Positions 48,340-61,125 of a stretch of DNA of 64,000 nucleotides are shown here, piece by piece. Position 1 is the first letter of the stretch. Each line of letters opens with the position of its first letter. The position numbers and the translations under genes are program-made. Origin of the DNA: Combretum micranthum. Its lineage: Eukaryota; Streptophyta; Magnoliopsida; Myrtales; Combretaceae. The notes under the pieces are model-generated. The model was not told the origin of the DNA, searched no databases, and saw only the letters and a list, made by a program, of their open reading frames with translations. The stretch lies in the NCBI GenBank assembly GCA_024138025.1, contig JAMXBD010001589.1:124001-188000 (forward strand). The letters run 5' to 3'.

Positions 48340-49720
48340 GTTGTGTAGCCACACAGCAATTATTGTTTAGATGGATGTAGCATGGTACTATTTTCCTCCA
48401 CTGGCCCTCTTGCACTATCTTTGGATAGGAAAAATGATTGGGAGGAAAAAATGAAAAATAAAGGAAAATCGTTGTTTAGAAAATGCATGAAAAATGAATG
48501 GAGTGGATTTGGGGAAGAAAAGCTCCCTTTGACCCACAAGTATTTGGAGAGAATAGGAAGAAAAATCTCCATATTTTTTCCATCTCAATCTTATCTTATC
48601 CAAAAAAAAGAAAAAAAATTTCCTCTTGATGTTCAGTTTGTTCGTTTCAACTCCATCACCTTCCTTATTCCCAAAGATAGTGTTATTCTTTTTTTAGGTT
48701 GTATTTTTCCGATCCTTCACCATCGTTTCATTTCTATTCTCACACACAACATGTACGACAGCTGCTAAATTGTTGCCAAGTGATCAAAACCGCGTAGAGT
48801 AAATGATGCCCTTTCCTAGTCCAGAGTCGTTCTACAGGCAAATGTTTATGCCTTGATTGAAGACCAACGCACACATTTCGTAAAACTTCAAACTGGGACT
48901 AGAATTCAATTGAAATATACTGTTTTTAGCTTATTGTAGAATGTATTATACAAAGTCTTAATAGGTCATTCTAAATGGATACCACATCTTAGTGTATCAT
49001 ACAACCGTGAATCACATTTGAGAGAACGATATATAAGAAAATGTTCTTGTATAAAGAGGTCTCGATGTGGAACATTTTTAATGTGTCACCCTACCTAATA
49101 GAGGATATAGCTGAAGATGGGTCTTTTGTTGCAATTAAAAAGATGAAGTTAATAGAAATTGAAAGTGCAATTAATTATACAATATTCAAGTATGAAATCA
49201 AATTTTATCTTTAATTTCGTAACAAAAATAGAAAGTTATAACGTTACTAAGAATTTATATGTTGAACAATTCATTAAACTAAAATCTAAAGATAAAAATC
49301 ATTTCAACATGGATTAGCATGCCATTTTGTAATCTTCATCACCTATACATGGAAGAAAAAACAAATCCAGGTAGGTATTACATTTTCATATATCTACTTT
49401 TAATATATAATTATCAATAGAATTTTATTATACATAATAATAATGCAGGTAATTTTTAAAACAACAATCATCCGTCTATTGCACACAGTACAATTTGTGT
49501 ACAAAAACTTTATAGGTATTTATTTACTTCATGTACATAACGGTGACATACCCAATGGTTCTTATCTCATGATAACATTGACTAATTGATTATTTTTAAA
49601 TTTTATAGAGTGATGGGTGGGTTAACCTTTCTCCTTTTCTTTAGCTTCATAAAGCCATGAATGTTTAAGAAATTGTAATCCCTTTCGTATGCAACTTTAT
49701 ACAAATTATTTATAGCATGT
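48340..49720. repeat. Repeat block copy 1 of the mosaic
   Basis: It matches 53,690-55,110 through most of its length, beginning with the ATTGTTTAGATGG / ATTGTTTATG part and ending with the GTGATGGG..TTAACCTTT / GTGATGGGCCACTTAACAT part. Confidence 0.65.
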
Positions 49721-49859
49721 TAACCTACTTTTTCTACTATATAATACATAGGTCAAATAGTTTCGACTTTATAAATATGTAGCTACAATACATACTTATA
49801 ACGCAATCACATGATTAAAAAAAAAAAAAGAAAGAAAGAAAAATAAACTTATCAGGTAT

Positions 49860-51420
49860 TACATATTTTATGGAACTTCAAATTGAGACTAGAATTTCAA
49901 TTGAAATCTTCTATTTATAGCATACAATGAAATGTATTATACAGTTGTACATCAATTAAATATGGTATGGATAAGCCACTTAACATTGATGGTGTGGGTC
50001 TCAATGCATTATACAACTTTACATCAATAATTCGAGCAGCAAGTAAATAGATCAAGGGTCTATCATCTTTGATAAGACCCTACATTGGAGGATGACATGT
50101 GAAAAATAATCTAACATGAGTCATCCTTTCAATAAAAGGGGAAATTAAAAACATACATATATGGTCTCAGATGGTCTATTTCTATCTTTCACCACAATTA
50201 TTGAAATGGTGCTGAGGATTGCTCAACCTAGTTGGGGTATTTAGAACTCAGTAGGCCAATAATTTTGGCCATTACTTTATGAAGTAAATTATAATAGAAG
50301 ATATCAACATTTAGGGATTAGTTTATTTTAAATATCATCATTGCAAATAGTTAAAAATCAGAATTAATATTTCACAAAGTAAATCAAGTGAGATATTAAA
50401 GTTTCACAAAGTTCATTTAAGATATCAAATGTTAAGAGTAGTTTTTAATTAATTTTTCTTAATTTTCTTTAACAATTAGTTATGAATATTTTATTTGACT
50501 CGTTTTGCAAAACGTTGATTTCCTTTTAAATCATGTATATTTTAAATAAATTTACCCCCAAATGTTGATATCTTTTTTTAACCATTCAAAATATTGATAC
50601 ATTAAATGAAATTATCCCCAAATATTGGTACATTTCGATCCAATTTACTAGTATTAAATTTCTATTAAAAAATAAATGCGCAACTAAAATAATATTTAAA
50701 TATTACAAAATTCTACTTTATTCTAGATCGGAAATTGAGAAGCTATAACCTTACTTAATAGTTATGAGTTTGAATTATTTATTACATTAAATATTAGAAT
50801 GGGAAACATTTGAACATGGATTAATACTTTTTAACTACCTATAGTTCATAATGAAAAAGATTCATTTAATGAGTAAAATTTTGACATGCATGGTAGGTAA
50901 TGGATAGTTTTTAAAATATCTACTATCTTTGTTATATACACAGTGCATATATTAAAATTCTATTGGTATTTACCTATCTTATATATGAGTAATAATTGTC
51001 ACATTTGATGTCCAAATTTTACCTATTTTTGCAATTAACTACATAAGTTTAATTATGTCAATTTAATAATCTTTACAATTAGCTTCTTAAATTTTGCAAG
51101 TAACTAGTTAAGCTTTACCAATTTTTACAATTAACTACTTTACTTAAGTATTATAAATGATCATGAAATGCTTGCAGGTAGTAAAGTTTGTTGGTAATAA
51201 ATTGATATTTTTAAACTTTAGATAATTAATTGCACAAATAAGTAAAATCTAGGGATCAATATGTATAATTATAATAAATCTTTTCAGTATTACTTATATG
51301 CTTGTTTTTACTTTATTAAAGAAGAGGGAGCGGAGACTTAGTTTTTTTCATTTTTTAGTTTCATAATCATTAATATTTGATTGATTGTAATCTGTTCTAT
51401 GCAGCTTTACACCAATCATT
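49860..51420. repeat. Repeat block copy 2 of the mosaic
   Basis: It starts GGAACTTCAAATTGAGACTA and shares the TATACAGTTGTACATCAATT part with 56,100 and the GGATAGTTTTTAAAATATC part with 49,450 and 54,800. Confidence 0.55.
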
Positions 51421-52127
51421 AATTGGATGTTAATTGTTAACTACTATTTTGGCATTTTCTATATTTAATGAGATCGAATAACCCGATGGTTACAGCTTGA
51501 ATTGTATAACTACAAGCCTACAATACAAACGCATGATACAAAGTACAAACACATGCAAGGAATTATATAATTGTTATTTTTGTATACAAATAAGCATAAA
51601 TAGTATGTTAATTGGCTCATATACACGTGCATATTTCTTAATTCTTTCATGTGAACTAAAATGCATCCAAAAAAAGGAAACTTCAAAGTAGGACTAAAAT
51701 TCATACGTTTTTTTTTTCGCTTTTTTTTTTTTTTTTTTTTTTTAACTTATCTCATATAACTCCTTTCACAGAATGGTGTACTTCATCATCTTACAATTGA
51801 GATCCAACAAACATTAATATAAGAAGAATTTCAATAGTCAAGTGATATGGTTTCATAAAGTCATCCTAATCTATTATCAAAATGTCAGGTGAGAAAAAAA
51901 AAAAAGGGAAAAAAAGCTCATTTCTAGTTTGCAATTGGTTCATAATTGAATGCAAGTACAGTATCTCAAACCAAATAGGTGCACTGTAGATAAAGAAAAT
52001 TCAAGATCAAATGGCTATAAAATTTATTGTAATAGGTTTTTTTTTTTTAATAGTACAAGGACATATAATAAACAATGACTGGAAACTCAAGGATGAAATA
52101 TGCTATATTTTATCTAAGCAAATAGTT

Positions 52128-52606
52128 GCCCTCAAGTTCAAGTTGAGCCTTTTAGCTAGCATGAAATTTATGCTTAAACTTGACACATTTACAAATCAAC
52201 TTCGTGTTTAGCCAAACTTTTTATTGAACTTTCCGAGATTTTATTAAGTCTGAATTTTAAGTTCAAACTCAACTCATTTAGATAATCCGTTTTCCTTTCT
52301 TTTTTCGGACTTAAAAATAATTTATAAGTGTTGCTATGAATAAAAATACATAAATATTAAAGAGGAATATGTTTTTGTTATTTTAATTATAAAGTTATAT
52401 ATAATATATCATAAATATAAATATCATAAATTTGCTAACGGGCTTATTAATGAGCTTACTCGTGAGTCTATTCACGAGCCTAAATAAGGTTATTCACAAG
52501 CCTAAATCAAAGTTCGAGCCCAACTCGTTTACTAATCAAATTTGAGTTGAGCCGATCCGAATCCAAAGTGAGTTGAGCTCAAATAACTTGAGAGCAGCTT
52601 GACCAT
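52128..52606. mobile_element. hAT-like miniature element with Ser/Leu-codon-like AGCTC words
   Basis: The left end is CTCAAGTTCAAGTTGAGCC. The right end, read in reverse, is CTCAAGTTATTTGAGCTC. The inside is rich in GAGCT, GAGCC and AACTC words in both orientations, as in common plant hAT-derived miniature elements. Ends and target duplication are not sharply defined. Confidence 0.4.
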
Positions 52607-53072
52607 TTGTAGTCCAATGAAGAATTAAAACAATCTATTAATCATTGATTGTTGACCAATACTTAGTTGGAAAAATGCTATTTACTCGTAATGACATGCA
52701 AAATTTTGTTCTGTACCAATAAATGCATATCATCAGAGGATAACTTCAAGATGAAGTGACCAATTTCCGTTAAAAATCTGCCTCTCAACATCCTGTGGAA
52801 TATCATACAGCTACGCATGATCAACATCTTGTAGAATATGTACTACTATACATCAATTGTTATTTGGATGTAGTAGCATTGTCATTGTACCACTTTTTTT
52901 GGATGACGCTTTGACGTTATGTTTAGATTAAAGGAAATAATTGAAAGGGGAAATTTTTCAAAGGAAAAACTTGTTTGAAAAAATTAGTGTGAAAAATGAA
53001 TGGAATGAATTTAGATAAGAAAAAATCCTGTAGAGCCACAAATATTTTAGGAGATTGGAGAAGGAAACGTAT

Positions 53073-53215
53073 CACTATAATAAAGTTAACCTATAGAGAC
53101 AGAAATTTTATAACGTAAAATTAGCAAAATAACTTATATTTGTATAGATAGAATCTATGACGATAATTTTTTGACAAAAAATTTACATTTGAAAACAAAA
53201 ATTTGTCTTGTGCTA
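53073..53215. mobile_element. CACTA-like miniature element
   Basis: It starts CACTATAATAAAGTTAACC, then CTATAGAGACAGAAATTTTA, and ends with AAAACAAAAATTTGTCTTG and TGCTA. Size (about 143 bases) and inner words parallel the element at 43,106-43,247. Confidence 0.45.
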
Positions 53216-53689
53216 AGTCTAATCACTAGATTACCCCTTAAATGAAAAGACTATTTTAAGCTTTAGAATTTTTTTTTTTAACCTTAACATATTTTAAAAT
53301 ACACGTAATTATTAATTTTTTTAGTTTCCTTCTCATTCCATTCCTATATCCAAGGTAAAACAACAACGACGACAACGATGATAATAATAAATCCCCTCAT
53401 AACTTTATTTTCCTTCTTATTATTTGCTTTCATATTCTTTGTTCCTGGCTAAGGGAAAAGTTTACATTGAAACCGAACATGTATCTTCCGTTGGGGTAAA
53501 TGTACCCATTTGACACAAATAATTTATTACCTACAAATCTTGCACGATTACTTATATTGCAAAAGTAGGTAAAATTCAAAAATTTTTAAAAATCATGTGA
53601 TTACTTGTAAACATGACAAGGTTTAAGTACCAAATTGACACAATTTTAAAGTTCAAATAGTTAATTGTAAAATAAAAAATTATTTTTAG

Positions 53690-55110
53690 TAGTAAATTTC
53701 ACCATTGCCCTTTGTTATCTTGTGAAATATTATATAACTTACACAACAATCATTGTTTATGTTTACGTAGTATAGTACTATTTTTTTTTTCCAAATAGCT
53801 CTTTTACACTGTCTAGACCGGGGGGAAATTATTGGCGGGAGCGGAATTATAAAGGAAAACCCTTTTAGAGAATGCATGAATAATGAATGGAGTGGATTTG
53901 GAGAAGACAATTTCCCTTAGACCCACAAATATTTGGAGAAGATGGAAGGAATATTTTCCATATCTTTTCATCTCAATCTTGTTTTATTCAAACATATATT
54001 TCCTCTTAATTAATTTCTTTTTCAGTTTATTTAATTTCTATAACTTTTTTTATTCCCAAAAATAATGTTCTTTTGTAGGTTTTATCATCCAGTCATGGTT
54101 TCAATGTATTGATAGGTCATTTAGTATGGATAGTCCATCTGAATGTATTATACAATTTTGTATCAATTATTAACTTATCAATTATCAATGTATTGATAAA
54201 TCACTCATCATGGGTTTTACTTATTTTTAAGAACACATCATTAGAAGGATGACATATAAGAAAATAGACTTATATGCTCATTCCGATATCTATATATACA
54301 CTTTTTAATGCATCACTCACCCTAAAACTGGGTATTACACTATTAATACACATTATGTTGAGGGGTTGCTCAATATAGATAGCGTTTGTACGATTTTGTG
54401 TGCCGGTCATTATATTGGGAATTTCAATCTATTACTGATATTGAAGTTCTAATAAACAATAGAAAGTGCAATTATATGTATTATTCAAGTATTTCGGCCA
54501 AAAAAAAAACATATTATTCAAGTATATAATCAAATTCTTCTCTCTCTTTTTTTTTTTTTTTCCTTTAGTTTCATATAAAAAATTGGTAGTTTTAATATTA
54601 CTCAAAATTTATATGTTCAAATATTCATTATGCTAAATAATCTTAGAATAAGAACAATTTCATGGATTTATATGCTATAATGTACTTTTTCACCGACTAT
54701 ATAGAGAAAAAAAAAATTATTGGGCATTACACCTTACATGCATTTATATTAAGTGTATAAGCATTAATGAAATTTTATCATAAAAGGTAGCTAGTGGAAC
54801 TGATAGTTTCCAAAACAAATATCATCCCTCTTTACTCACCATGGATACAATACATATATCAAAATTTTATAAGCATTTACTCACTATTTATACATAAAAG
54901 TAAAATACCCAATAATTTTTTTTTTTTCATATGGATAACATAGTTGAATTGATTTTTTTTTTTTAATTTTTAAAGAGTGATGGGCCACTTAACATTTTTA
55001 GCTTCACAAACTCATTGATATCTGATTAATGATAATCTTTTTTTAGCAACTCTATATCAATTATTTATAGGATATTAACCTATTGTTTTGGTAATTTCTA
55101 GAGGATGTTG
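53690..55110. repeat. Repeat block copy 3 of the mosaic
   Basis: It is collinear with 48,340-49,720 but interrupted by small insertions, including poly-T runs near 54,545, 54,910 and 54,955. Confidence 0.6.
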
Positions 55111-56039
55111 CAACTGTTACACCACTGCTTAATAATAATTAATCTATTAAATAAACTTTTGATTTTTAATATTTTACAAATATATTTATAAAATTAATTG
55201 AATAAGTCTCTTCTATCCATACCCCAATGTTAGAATATTTTAATGCATAATCCCATTGCTATGCTGGAACATGTAAGCATGTAACTCCATGGAGACAAAG
55301 CTTAACCACACTTAACCATCCTCTTTATTGTTAAAATTTATTTTATTTTATTGTGAACGACAATAAGAACATCAAATAGATATCTTGCATTTAACAATTG
55401 ATATAGAATAAAACAAACATATTAGTTGAAGAGATCTTAGGTCATCCTTTGTTATATCAAATTGTTAGTACATTAATGCCTTATAAAACATAACATAAGA
55501 AAGATAAAAAGACAATTATAAGCATATGGGAAAATCATTGATTTTGAAAAAGCATATACAAATAAGATTACTTAAATTTTTTAAAAAATAAATGTGTATT
55601 AAAGCTATCGCTGTACGTGTATAGCATTCCTTTTACATTGCAGTTGATACAATTTCCACAGGTTAATTGTACAGGAGATGGACTTGAGTCTTAAAAAAAT
55701 GAAACTCTCCTCAAATGGAGGAAACTTTCCCTCAAATCAACCAAAGTGGATAAAGATGGTTTAATTTTCTCAACATGATTGAGAGAGATGTCAAATATAA
55801 GCTTGATATTTTTGACTTTTAGTTTTTGTTTTTCCAAATTAAAATAGTAAACGCATTGGATTTATATTGCAATTTAATAAAAAATAACATAAACATTAAA
55901 GTTACGAAGGTAGATGATTTAACTTTAATAATATAGATAACTTGTCCACCATTTCAATCATTATAGCTTTGATTGTGTAATTTATAGCTACATTCATACA
56001 CATAACACCAACACGTGTGGAAAAAGATTTATTGAATAT

Positions 56040-56650
56040 GACATCTTTGATGAAACTTGACATTGAGGCTAAGATTCCAATTGAAATGTAATGTGCATAT
56101 TATAAATTATATTATACAGTTGTAGATCAATTATTGATATGGTATTAACGGGACACTAACAACACCCTTCTATTGGAGAATAACACATGAGAAAATTGTC
56201 TAACATGATCCACCCTAATATAGGGGATGTTGACACACACACATATACATATAATCTCATATATTCTATCCATCCATCTATTACTGCAATTATTGAAAAG
56301 ATGTTGCAAATTACTCTACTTACATATTACGATTCATTGGGTCGATTATTCGGCCATTACTTGTTTCATTCTCTTACTAGTATTAAATTTATAATAAAAA
56401 ATAGAAAGTGAAACTCCATATATTGTCCAAGTATATTGCAATTCTTTTTTTTTTTCCCTTTTTAATTTTAAATCGAAAACTGAGAAGTTATAACTTTTAT
56501 AAGTCGAATAATTCATTATACTAAAATCTTAGAACGAGAATCATTTGAATATGGATTAATATCTTTTTTGACCACCTTTTAGTCCATGATAAAAAAAAAT
56601 TATGGGATATATATACGTTACATGTGTGTATATTTAGTGGATATCATGGG
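56040..56650. repeat. Repeat block copy 4 of the mosaic (partial)
   Basis: It contains the TTGACATTGAGGCTAAGATT, TATACAGTTGTAGATCAATT, ACACATGAGAAAATTGTCTA and GAAAGTGAAACTCCATATAT parts in the same order as the other copies. Confidence 0.55.
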
Positions 56651-58254
56651 TGTGCATAGTGTAGTTAGGACCGTTCGTTCCTTGAACTAAAAAAAATTGT
56701 ATATTGCAGTTTGTTTTTTTTTTTTTTTAATTCGAATCTAACCTGTCATAACCCTAACAGGAGCCTAGTAGAATTATCCTAAAGTTATCAAACTATATGT
56801 GCACTCGCAATATAAGAACCGTCTTGGGATTAGAAAACTCTATCTACTTATTAACTTCATATGATTTTAATCAAATATATAATATATTTATTTAAACAAA
56901 ACTAAGGAATATGATTTTCCACAATTAATACTAGAATCGTAAAGAATTGATATCTCCTATCAAATAGTAAAATTGGGTCTAACTTATATACTAAAAGTTT
57001 CAAATGATTATGTCATTGATCTAATTTATATTCAATGTTATCTTATATGTAATCTATTTTCCTATCTTCAAGAAGTCCAATGATGAAGCACTCTCCAGAC
57101 AATCTTAGTCTAATCCCTGTTAGAAAGAAAAAGCAAATCAAAGCAGAAAGAACTTATTGATTGTGCCATGGATGTGTCACTACCTTGAAAGCGAATCCCA
57201 CATGATCGAAGTGCAAATCGACAATAGTTGTCCACTCCCCAAAGTTAACACAATAAGTTTCTATCTCGTGCACTCGTGGCAGAAGCTTGGAACCAAACAT
57301 ATTTTCAATTGCTTAAAAACAACAGAAGGAACACAAAGATTTGTAATTTTTTCAAGAGCTAGAAGCATAGCCTTGTTTTTCATTCAGTTAAAAAGGGTCA
57401 AAAAAAGATAACAAAAAACTGATCGTTTTAGAATTAACTAAATTTTGACAATTTTAGAAAAATAAGTTTTCCGTTTTTGAAATAATGAAAATTTCGGTTT
57501 CAAGAAGAATAATTTTTCGGTTATGGAATTTGAAAAAAAAAAATCAGTTGAAGAATTTTGAAAGTTAAACTTCAAAAGATAAGAAACAAATAAATAAGAC
57601 CCAGCCCCACCCGAACTGGGAGGGTCCTGTGCATGTGGTCTCATTTCCAAAACACCATATTAAATACACTTGGCTCATAGAAAGCCATACTCTAATAAAA
57701 ACACAAGATTGAATTGTCAAGAATCCCATGTAGGTTAGAGTTCATAAGAGAAGAAAACTAAAAGCTTTGTCAATCCATTTTCTCACAATTCCTTGTAAAT
57801 GGCTTGATAAAGAAAAAGAAGAAACATAATTAATGCATAGTGAAGTGAGGCAACAACTTAGTTGATGAAGTGAATTACTCTTGAACTTCTAGAACTTGAA
57901 TTGAGACCCCTACAACACGTATTATTCTCTTAAGTCTTTTCGTTCCGCGATGTTTCAATCTAAGCACTTTTGATGGCAGTGCGTACACCTTAGGTTCTCA
58001 TGAGTGCTCTAGAAAGACAATGTAACTCTTTCATAGAAGACAACCCACCTTCACATTCATGTAGGTGGTTTCATCAAGTCTATAATTTAGACTACCTAAA
58101 AATAAAGGCTATAAAACCATTAAGAGCAAATTAGACTCAACCTCTTCAAAACAACGTCCGTTAAGTTCATTTGATCTAAACCCCCACAAATGGCTATGGA
58201 TTAGTTGTAATTAAATCGTGAATCCATCAAGTCTATCTCATTAGGACCACACAA
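56651..58254. other. Gene-free stretch, right part probably Copia-derived
   Basis: No recognisable gene at 56,651-57,700. From about 57,700 to 58,254 the sequence lies 3' (minus strand) of the Copia RNase H fragment and may be its 3' UTR and LTR, but no repeat copy is present to define ends. Confidence 0.4.
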
Positions 58255-58575
58255 ATATAAGGCTATGGACTTATCTGACTTTGTTTAATCCATAGATCTA
58301 AGGCCCATTCCTGTTGATGATTCAAGGATAATTTTCCTTGTTAAATCTTTAGTGAGAGGACTTGCCAGCTTCCTCTCAATTCTTACGTACTCTAGGTAAA
58401 TTACTCCATTTCTCAATAGTTGTTTGATGCATTGTGTCTTATTCGGATATGTCATCTCTTGCCATTATAGGCACTATTGTTAACAATTCCAATGGCTGCT
58501 TGTGAATCATAGTGCATTGACACGAGTACAGAGGATTTCCTACACAATGGTATGTCAACCAACAAACTTCTTAAC
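58255..58575 (-). pseudogene. Copia RNase H fragment (C-terminus of pol)
   Basis: On the minus strand: VSMHYDSQAAIGIVNNSAYN, GKR, a stop, HIRIRHN, then frame-shifted LEYVRIERKLASPLTKDLTR, KIILESSTGMGL. This is the Copia RNase H end, with the CDSQAAI, RHIRIRHN and ADPLTKGL motifs in decayed form. It is a different Copia lineage from the one at 34.3 kb (there DNTSAI and ADIFTKPL). Only about 100 residues are left. Confidence 0.85.
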
Positions 58576-58740
58576 AATAAAATTGCAAATCAATCGATCA
58601 ATATCATCATAAAAGGCCCAAAGGAAGCCTGGAGGTCTACATTTGGAAAACATGAACTGATTGGAGGCTCGCTTGAGCTAAGATCACTCTCCCTGCAAGC
58701 GAGAGATTTGAGGCCTTCCAACTTGATAATTTCCTCTTAA

Positions 58741-59600
58741 GATTATCCATGATATTACAACATGTGCTCCTTTATAATATACATGAATCAATGGGCTCCC
58801 AAGATACTTTCCTAAATCATTAGTTTTACAAAATTCAAATTTCTTACTGATAGCTTCTCCCAAGCCTCTAGAAGTGTTCTTAGTAGAAAAAAAAAAAAGA
58901 TTTTTGTTTTAATTTGTTAACTTTTTGACCAAAACATAGCTCAAAGCCATTGAAGCTTCAGCAAAAAGTAGCAAATCATCAACAAAAACAAGTGTGAAAT
59001 AGTTAGCCCATCTTGACAATTCGAATAGCCTTCTACCTTCCTTCACAAACCTCTTGTGGTATGCCATGAGACTAGCGCTTCATGCAACAAACAAAAATAT
59101 AAGGAGAGATAAAGTCTCCTTGTTTAATTCCCCAAGACGGAGTAAACATTTCAAATAAGCCTCCATTCCAAAGCACATGCATAGTTACTGATGAAATACA
59201 AGTCATATCTCTCTCTACTAAGAGAATAGGGAATCCAACCTCTATCACTGTCTCATGAATAAAAGACCATCTAATATCTCCAAATCAACCTTAATGGCCA
59301 TCTACCTTTTCTACCTTTTTTCAACTTCAAGGAATGGATTATTTCCTAGGCAATCACAATGTTATCAATGATCTTCCTACTTGGGATGATGCTTCTTTAG
59401 GTTTGGCTAACTAAAGAACTCATCAAAGGTTTCATCTGAATTACAATAAGCTTAGTAATAACTTTATAAACTACATTACATAAGCTAATTAGCCAATAAT
59501 TAGTTAAAGAGACTAGGTTCTCCACCTTAGGAATTAACATGAGTATAGTGTCATTAAGTGAGGGAAGGAGCTCACCTGATTTAAAAAAATCAACCAATAA
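58741..59600 (-). pseudogene. LINE (non-LTR retrotransposon) reverse transcriptase fragment
   Basis: On the minus strand from 59,597: VDFFKSGELLPSLNDTILML, IPKVENLVSLTNYWLISLCN, then after frameshifts GRS.IDNIVIAQEIIHSLKL, KVDLE, VTMHVLWNGGLFEMFTPSWG, IKQGDFISPYIFV, SHGIPQEVCEG, VFVDDLLLFAEASMALS and TNDLGKYLGSPLIH. The order of the fingers, palm (F.DD box as FVDD) and thumb-side LGKYLG block is that of plant L1-type LINE RT. The ORF1 part, endonuclease and poly-A tail are not seen. It is opposite in strand to the gypsy element that follows. Confidence 0.88.
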
Positions 59601-59694
59601 TTGAGTGAGAGAAGGGCCAATGGTATCGTACTAAGATTGGAAAAACACTAGACTTTAACCATCTAGACCCCTAGGCCTTAAAGGGACCCATATC

Positions 59695-59707
59695 AAATAT
59701 CAGAGCC
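59695..59707 (+). other. Primer-binding site of the right-hand gypsy element (decayed)
   Basis: AAATATCAGAGCC matches the initiator-Met tRNA primer site TGGTATCAGAGCC except for the first three bases, and is followed by TAGGTTTT. It lies 198 bases before the gag ATG. The 5' LTR should end just to its left, but LINE sequence is found by 59,600, so that LTR is largely missing. Confidence 0.55.
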
Positions 59708-59892
59708 TAGGTTTTGAATCATTACAATTAAGAAGTTGACTCCTTAGGACGATGAGCACTGGTATGTGGGGTAGTACATGTTTAGGATATCTTCTTTTCT
59801 AGTTAAGATGTTATAGTCTCTTAGATTTTAAGTTTTGATCTTCAAGTTGGATACCGCTTTTACTGATTTTGTTGTGTTTTATTGGTGTCAGA

Positions 59893-61125
59893 ATGCCTCC
59901 TAGAAGAAGAACAGCTGATGTGGGTTCCTCTAGAGCGGCAGACGAGGAAGTGGATAATAGCAAGAGGAGCAACAGGCTCAAAATCAGGATTCACCACTAC
60001 CACCACCTCCACCTATAGGACAGCAGCTGCCTAATGTTGCTACAGGAGGACAAGTGCCAGTTGATGTCGCACAATTGATGCCACACAGTTGATGCAGGTA
60101 GTGAATGCTTTGTTAGGAATCGTTACCCAGTAGCAGCAGACTATAAGGCAGGATATGCAAATCGTGAAGGCCATTGCTGAAGCCTGGAGATTGGAGACCC
60201 AGAGATTGAATGGAAATGGGGGTCCAGGGGCCAGAACTGTAGATGTTCTCAATTTGAATAAGTTTGTAGATTTGGTGCACAACTTCGAACCGGTACCGGG
60301 TAAACCTCTTAACGCACAATTGTGGATGGAGAAAGTTTAGAAGACTTTTGCTGCCCTTGATATTGCAAACAACAAGAAAGTTGAGTATGTCTCCTATTTA
60401 CTGACTGGGAGGGCTAATAATTAGTGGTTGAGCACGAAAAGACACATGGCTGGAGTTATCACATGGCAGATGTTCCAGTAAGCTTTCTTCAAAGAGTTCT
60501 TTCCCAATGGTGTAAAGCAAGGGATGCTTCAAGAATACTACACCCTGCAACAAGGAAAGATGATGGTGGAAGAATATGAGTCTGAGCTACACAAGCTGAT
60601 GAGATTCCTTTCTGATGCTTTGAAAGAGAGTGAAGAGGCTAAGGTTAGCAGATTTATTACTGGATTAGAGCCTAAGATCCAATACTAGGTGAATTTGATG
60701 AACCTGAATAATTACTCAGCTGTTGTAAACAAGGCAATGACAGTAGAGCAGGGATTGAATAGAATGAAAAGTAGAGAGCAATAGAGGTTAGATTTACTTG
60801 AGCAAGAGACCTGCTTCGAGTATGATGACACAGGACAGAGGAAAGAGACCTGCTACACAGTTCTTTAGGCCACCAATGTAAAGTATAGATAATAGATGCC
60901 CTCGATGTCTTCGACCGCATGATTTGAAAGATTGCAAGTGGGTTGAAAATGCTTGTTTTTCTTGTGGCAAAGTTGTGCACATCAGTAAGTTCTGCACAGA
61001 AAAGACTCTTCCTCAAGTATTCTGTTTTAAGTGCGAGCAACGAGGACCTAGAGCTGCAAACTGTAAAGAGGCTAGAGGACAAAATGTTTTAGTTGGTAGA
61101 TCTTTTTCTTTTGGTCAGGGACAGC
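59893..61125 (+). pseudogene. Ty3/gypsy gag with three zinc knuckles
   Basis: The ATG at 59,893 gives MPPRRRTADVGSSRAADEEV. Broken frames then show the capsid-type domain (TFAALDIANNKKVEYVSYLL, TGRANN, WW-type site with stops, AFFKEFFPNGVKQGMLQEYY, QQGKMMVEEYESELHKL) to about 60,690. The RNA-binding part has three knuckles at 60,897-61,064: CPRCLRPHDLKDC (CX2CX3HX4C), CFSCGKVVHISKFC (canonical) and CFKCEQRGPRAANC (His replaced by Pro). The first knuckle has the same short spacing as in the minus-strand gag at 9.07 kb. Several stops make it non-functional. Confidence 0.9.

Larger units (their letters stand above)
46990..56650. repeat. Mosaic of diverged repeated blocks, no gene
   Basis: Blocks recur in the same orientation. 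A block with AATGAATGGAGTGGATTTGG and ACCCACAA.TATTTGGAGA is at 48,340-48,730 and 53,690-54,090 (weaker at 52,880-53,060). A block starting ACTTCAAATTGAGACTAGAA is at 48,890, 49,870, 51,675 and 56,050. A block ending near ATGGATTAATA and followed by an ATTTTCATATATCTAC-like part is at 49,310, 50,815, 54,665 and 56,555. A block with ACCAATAAATGCAT is at 47,260 and 52,720. The simplest reading is repeated local duplication, or repeated insertion, of a non-coding unit of about 1.5 kb, followed by decay. Confidence 0.7.

Noticed and set aside
48382..48768. 128-codon ORF
   Set aside because: It lies in repeat block 1; the homologous block at 53.7 kb does not keep the frame.
57157..57411. 84-codon ORF between repeats and the Copia fragment
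   Set aside because: I recognise no motif, and neither flank supports a gene. It may be transposon-derived but I cannot show it.
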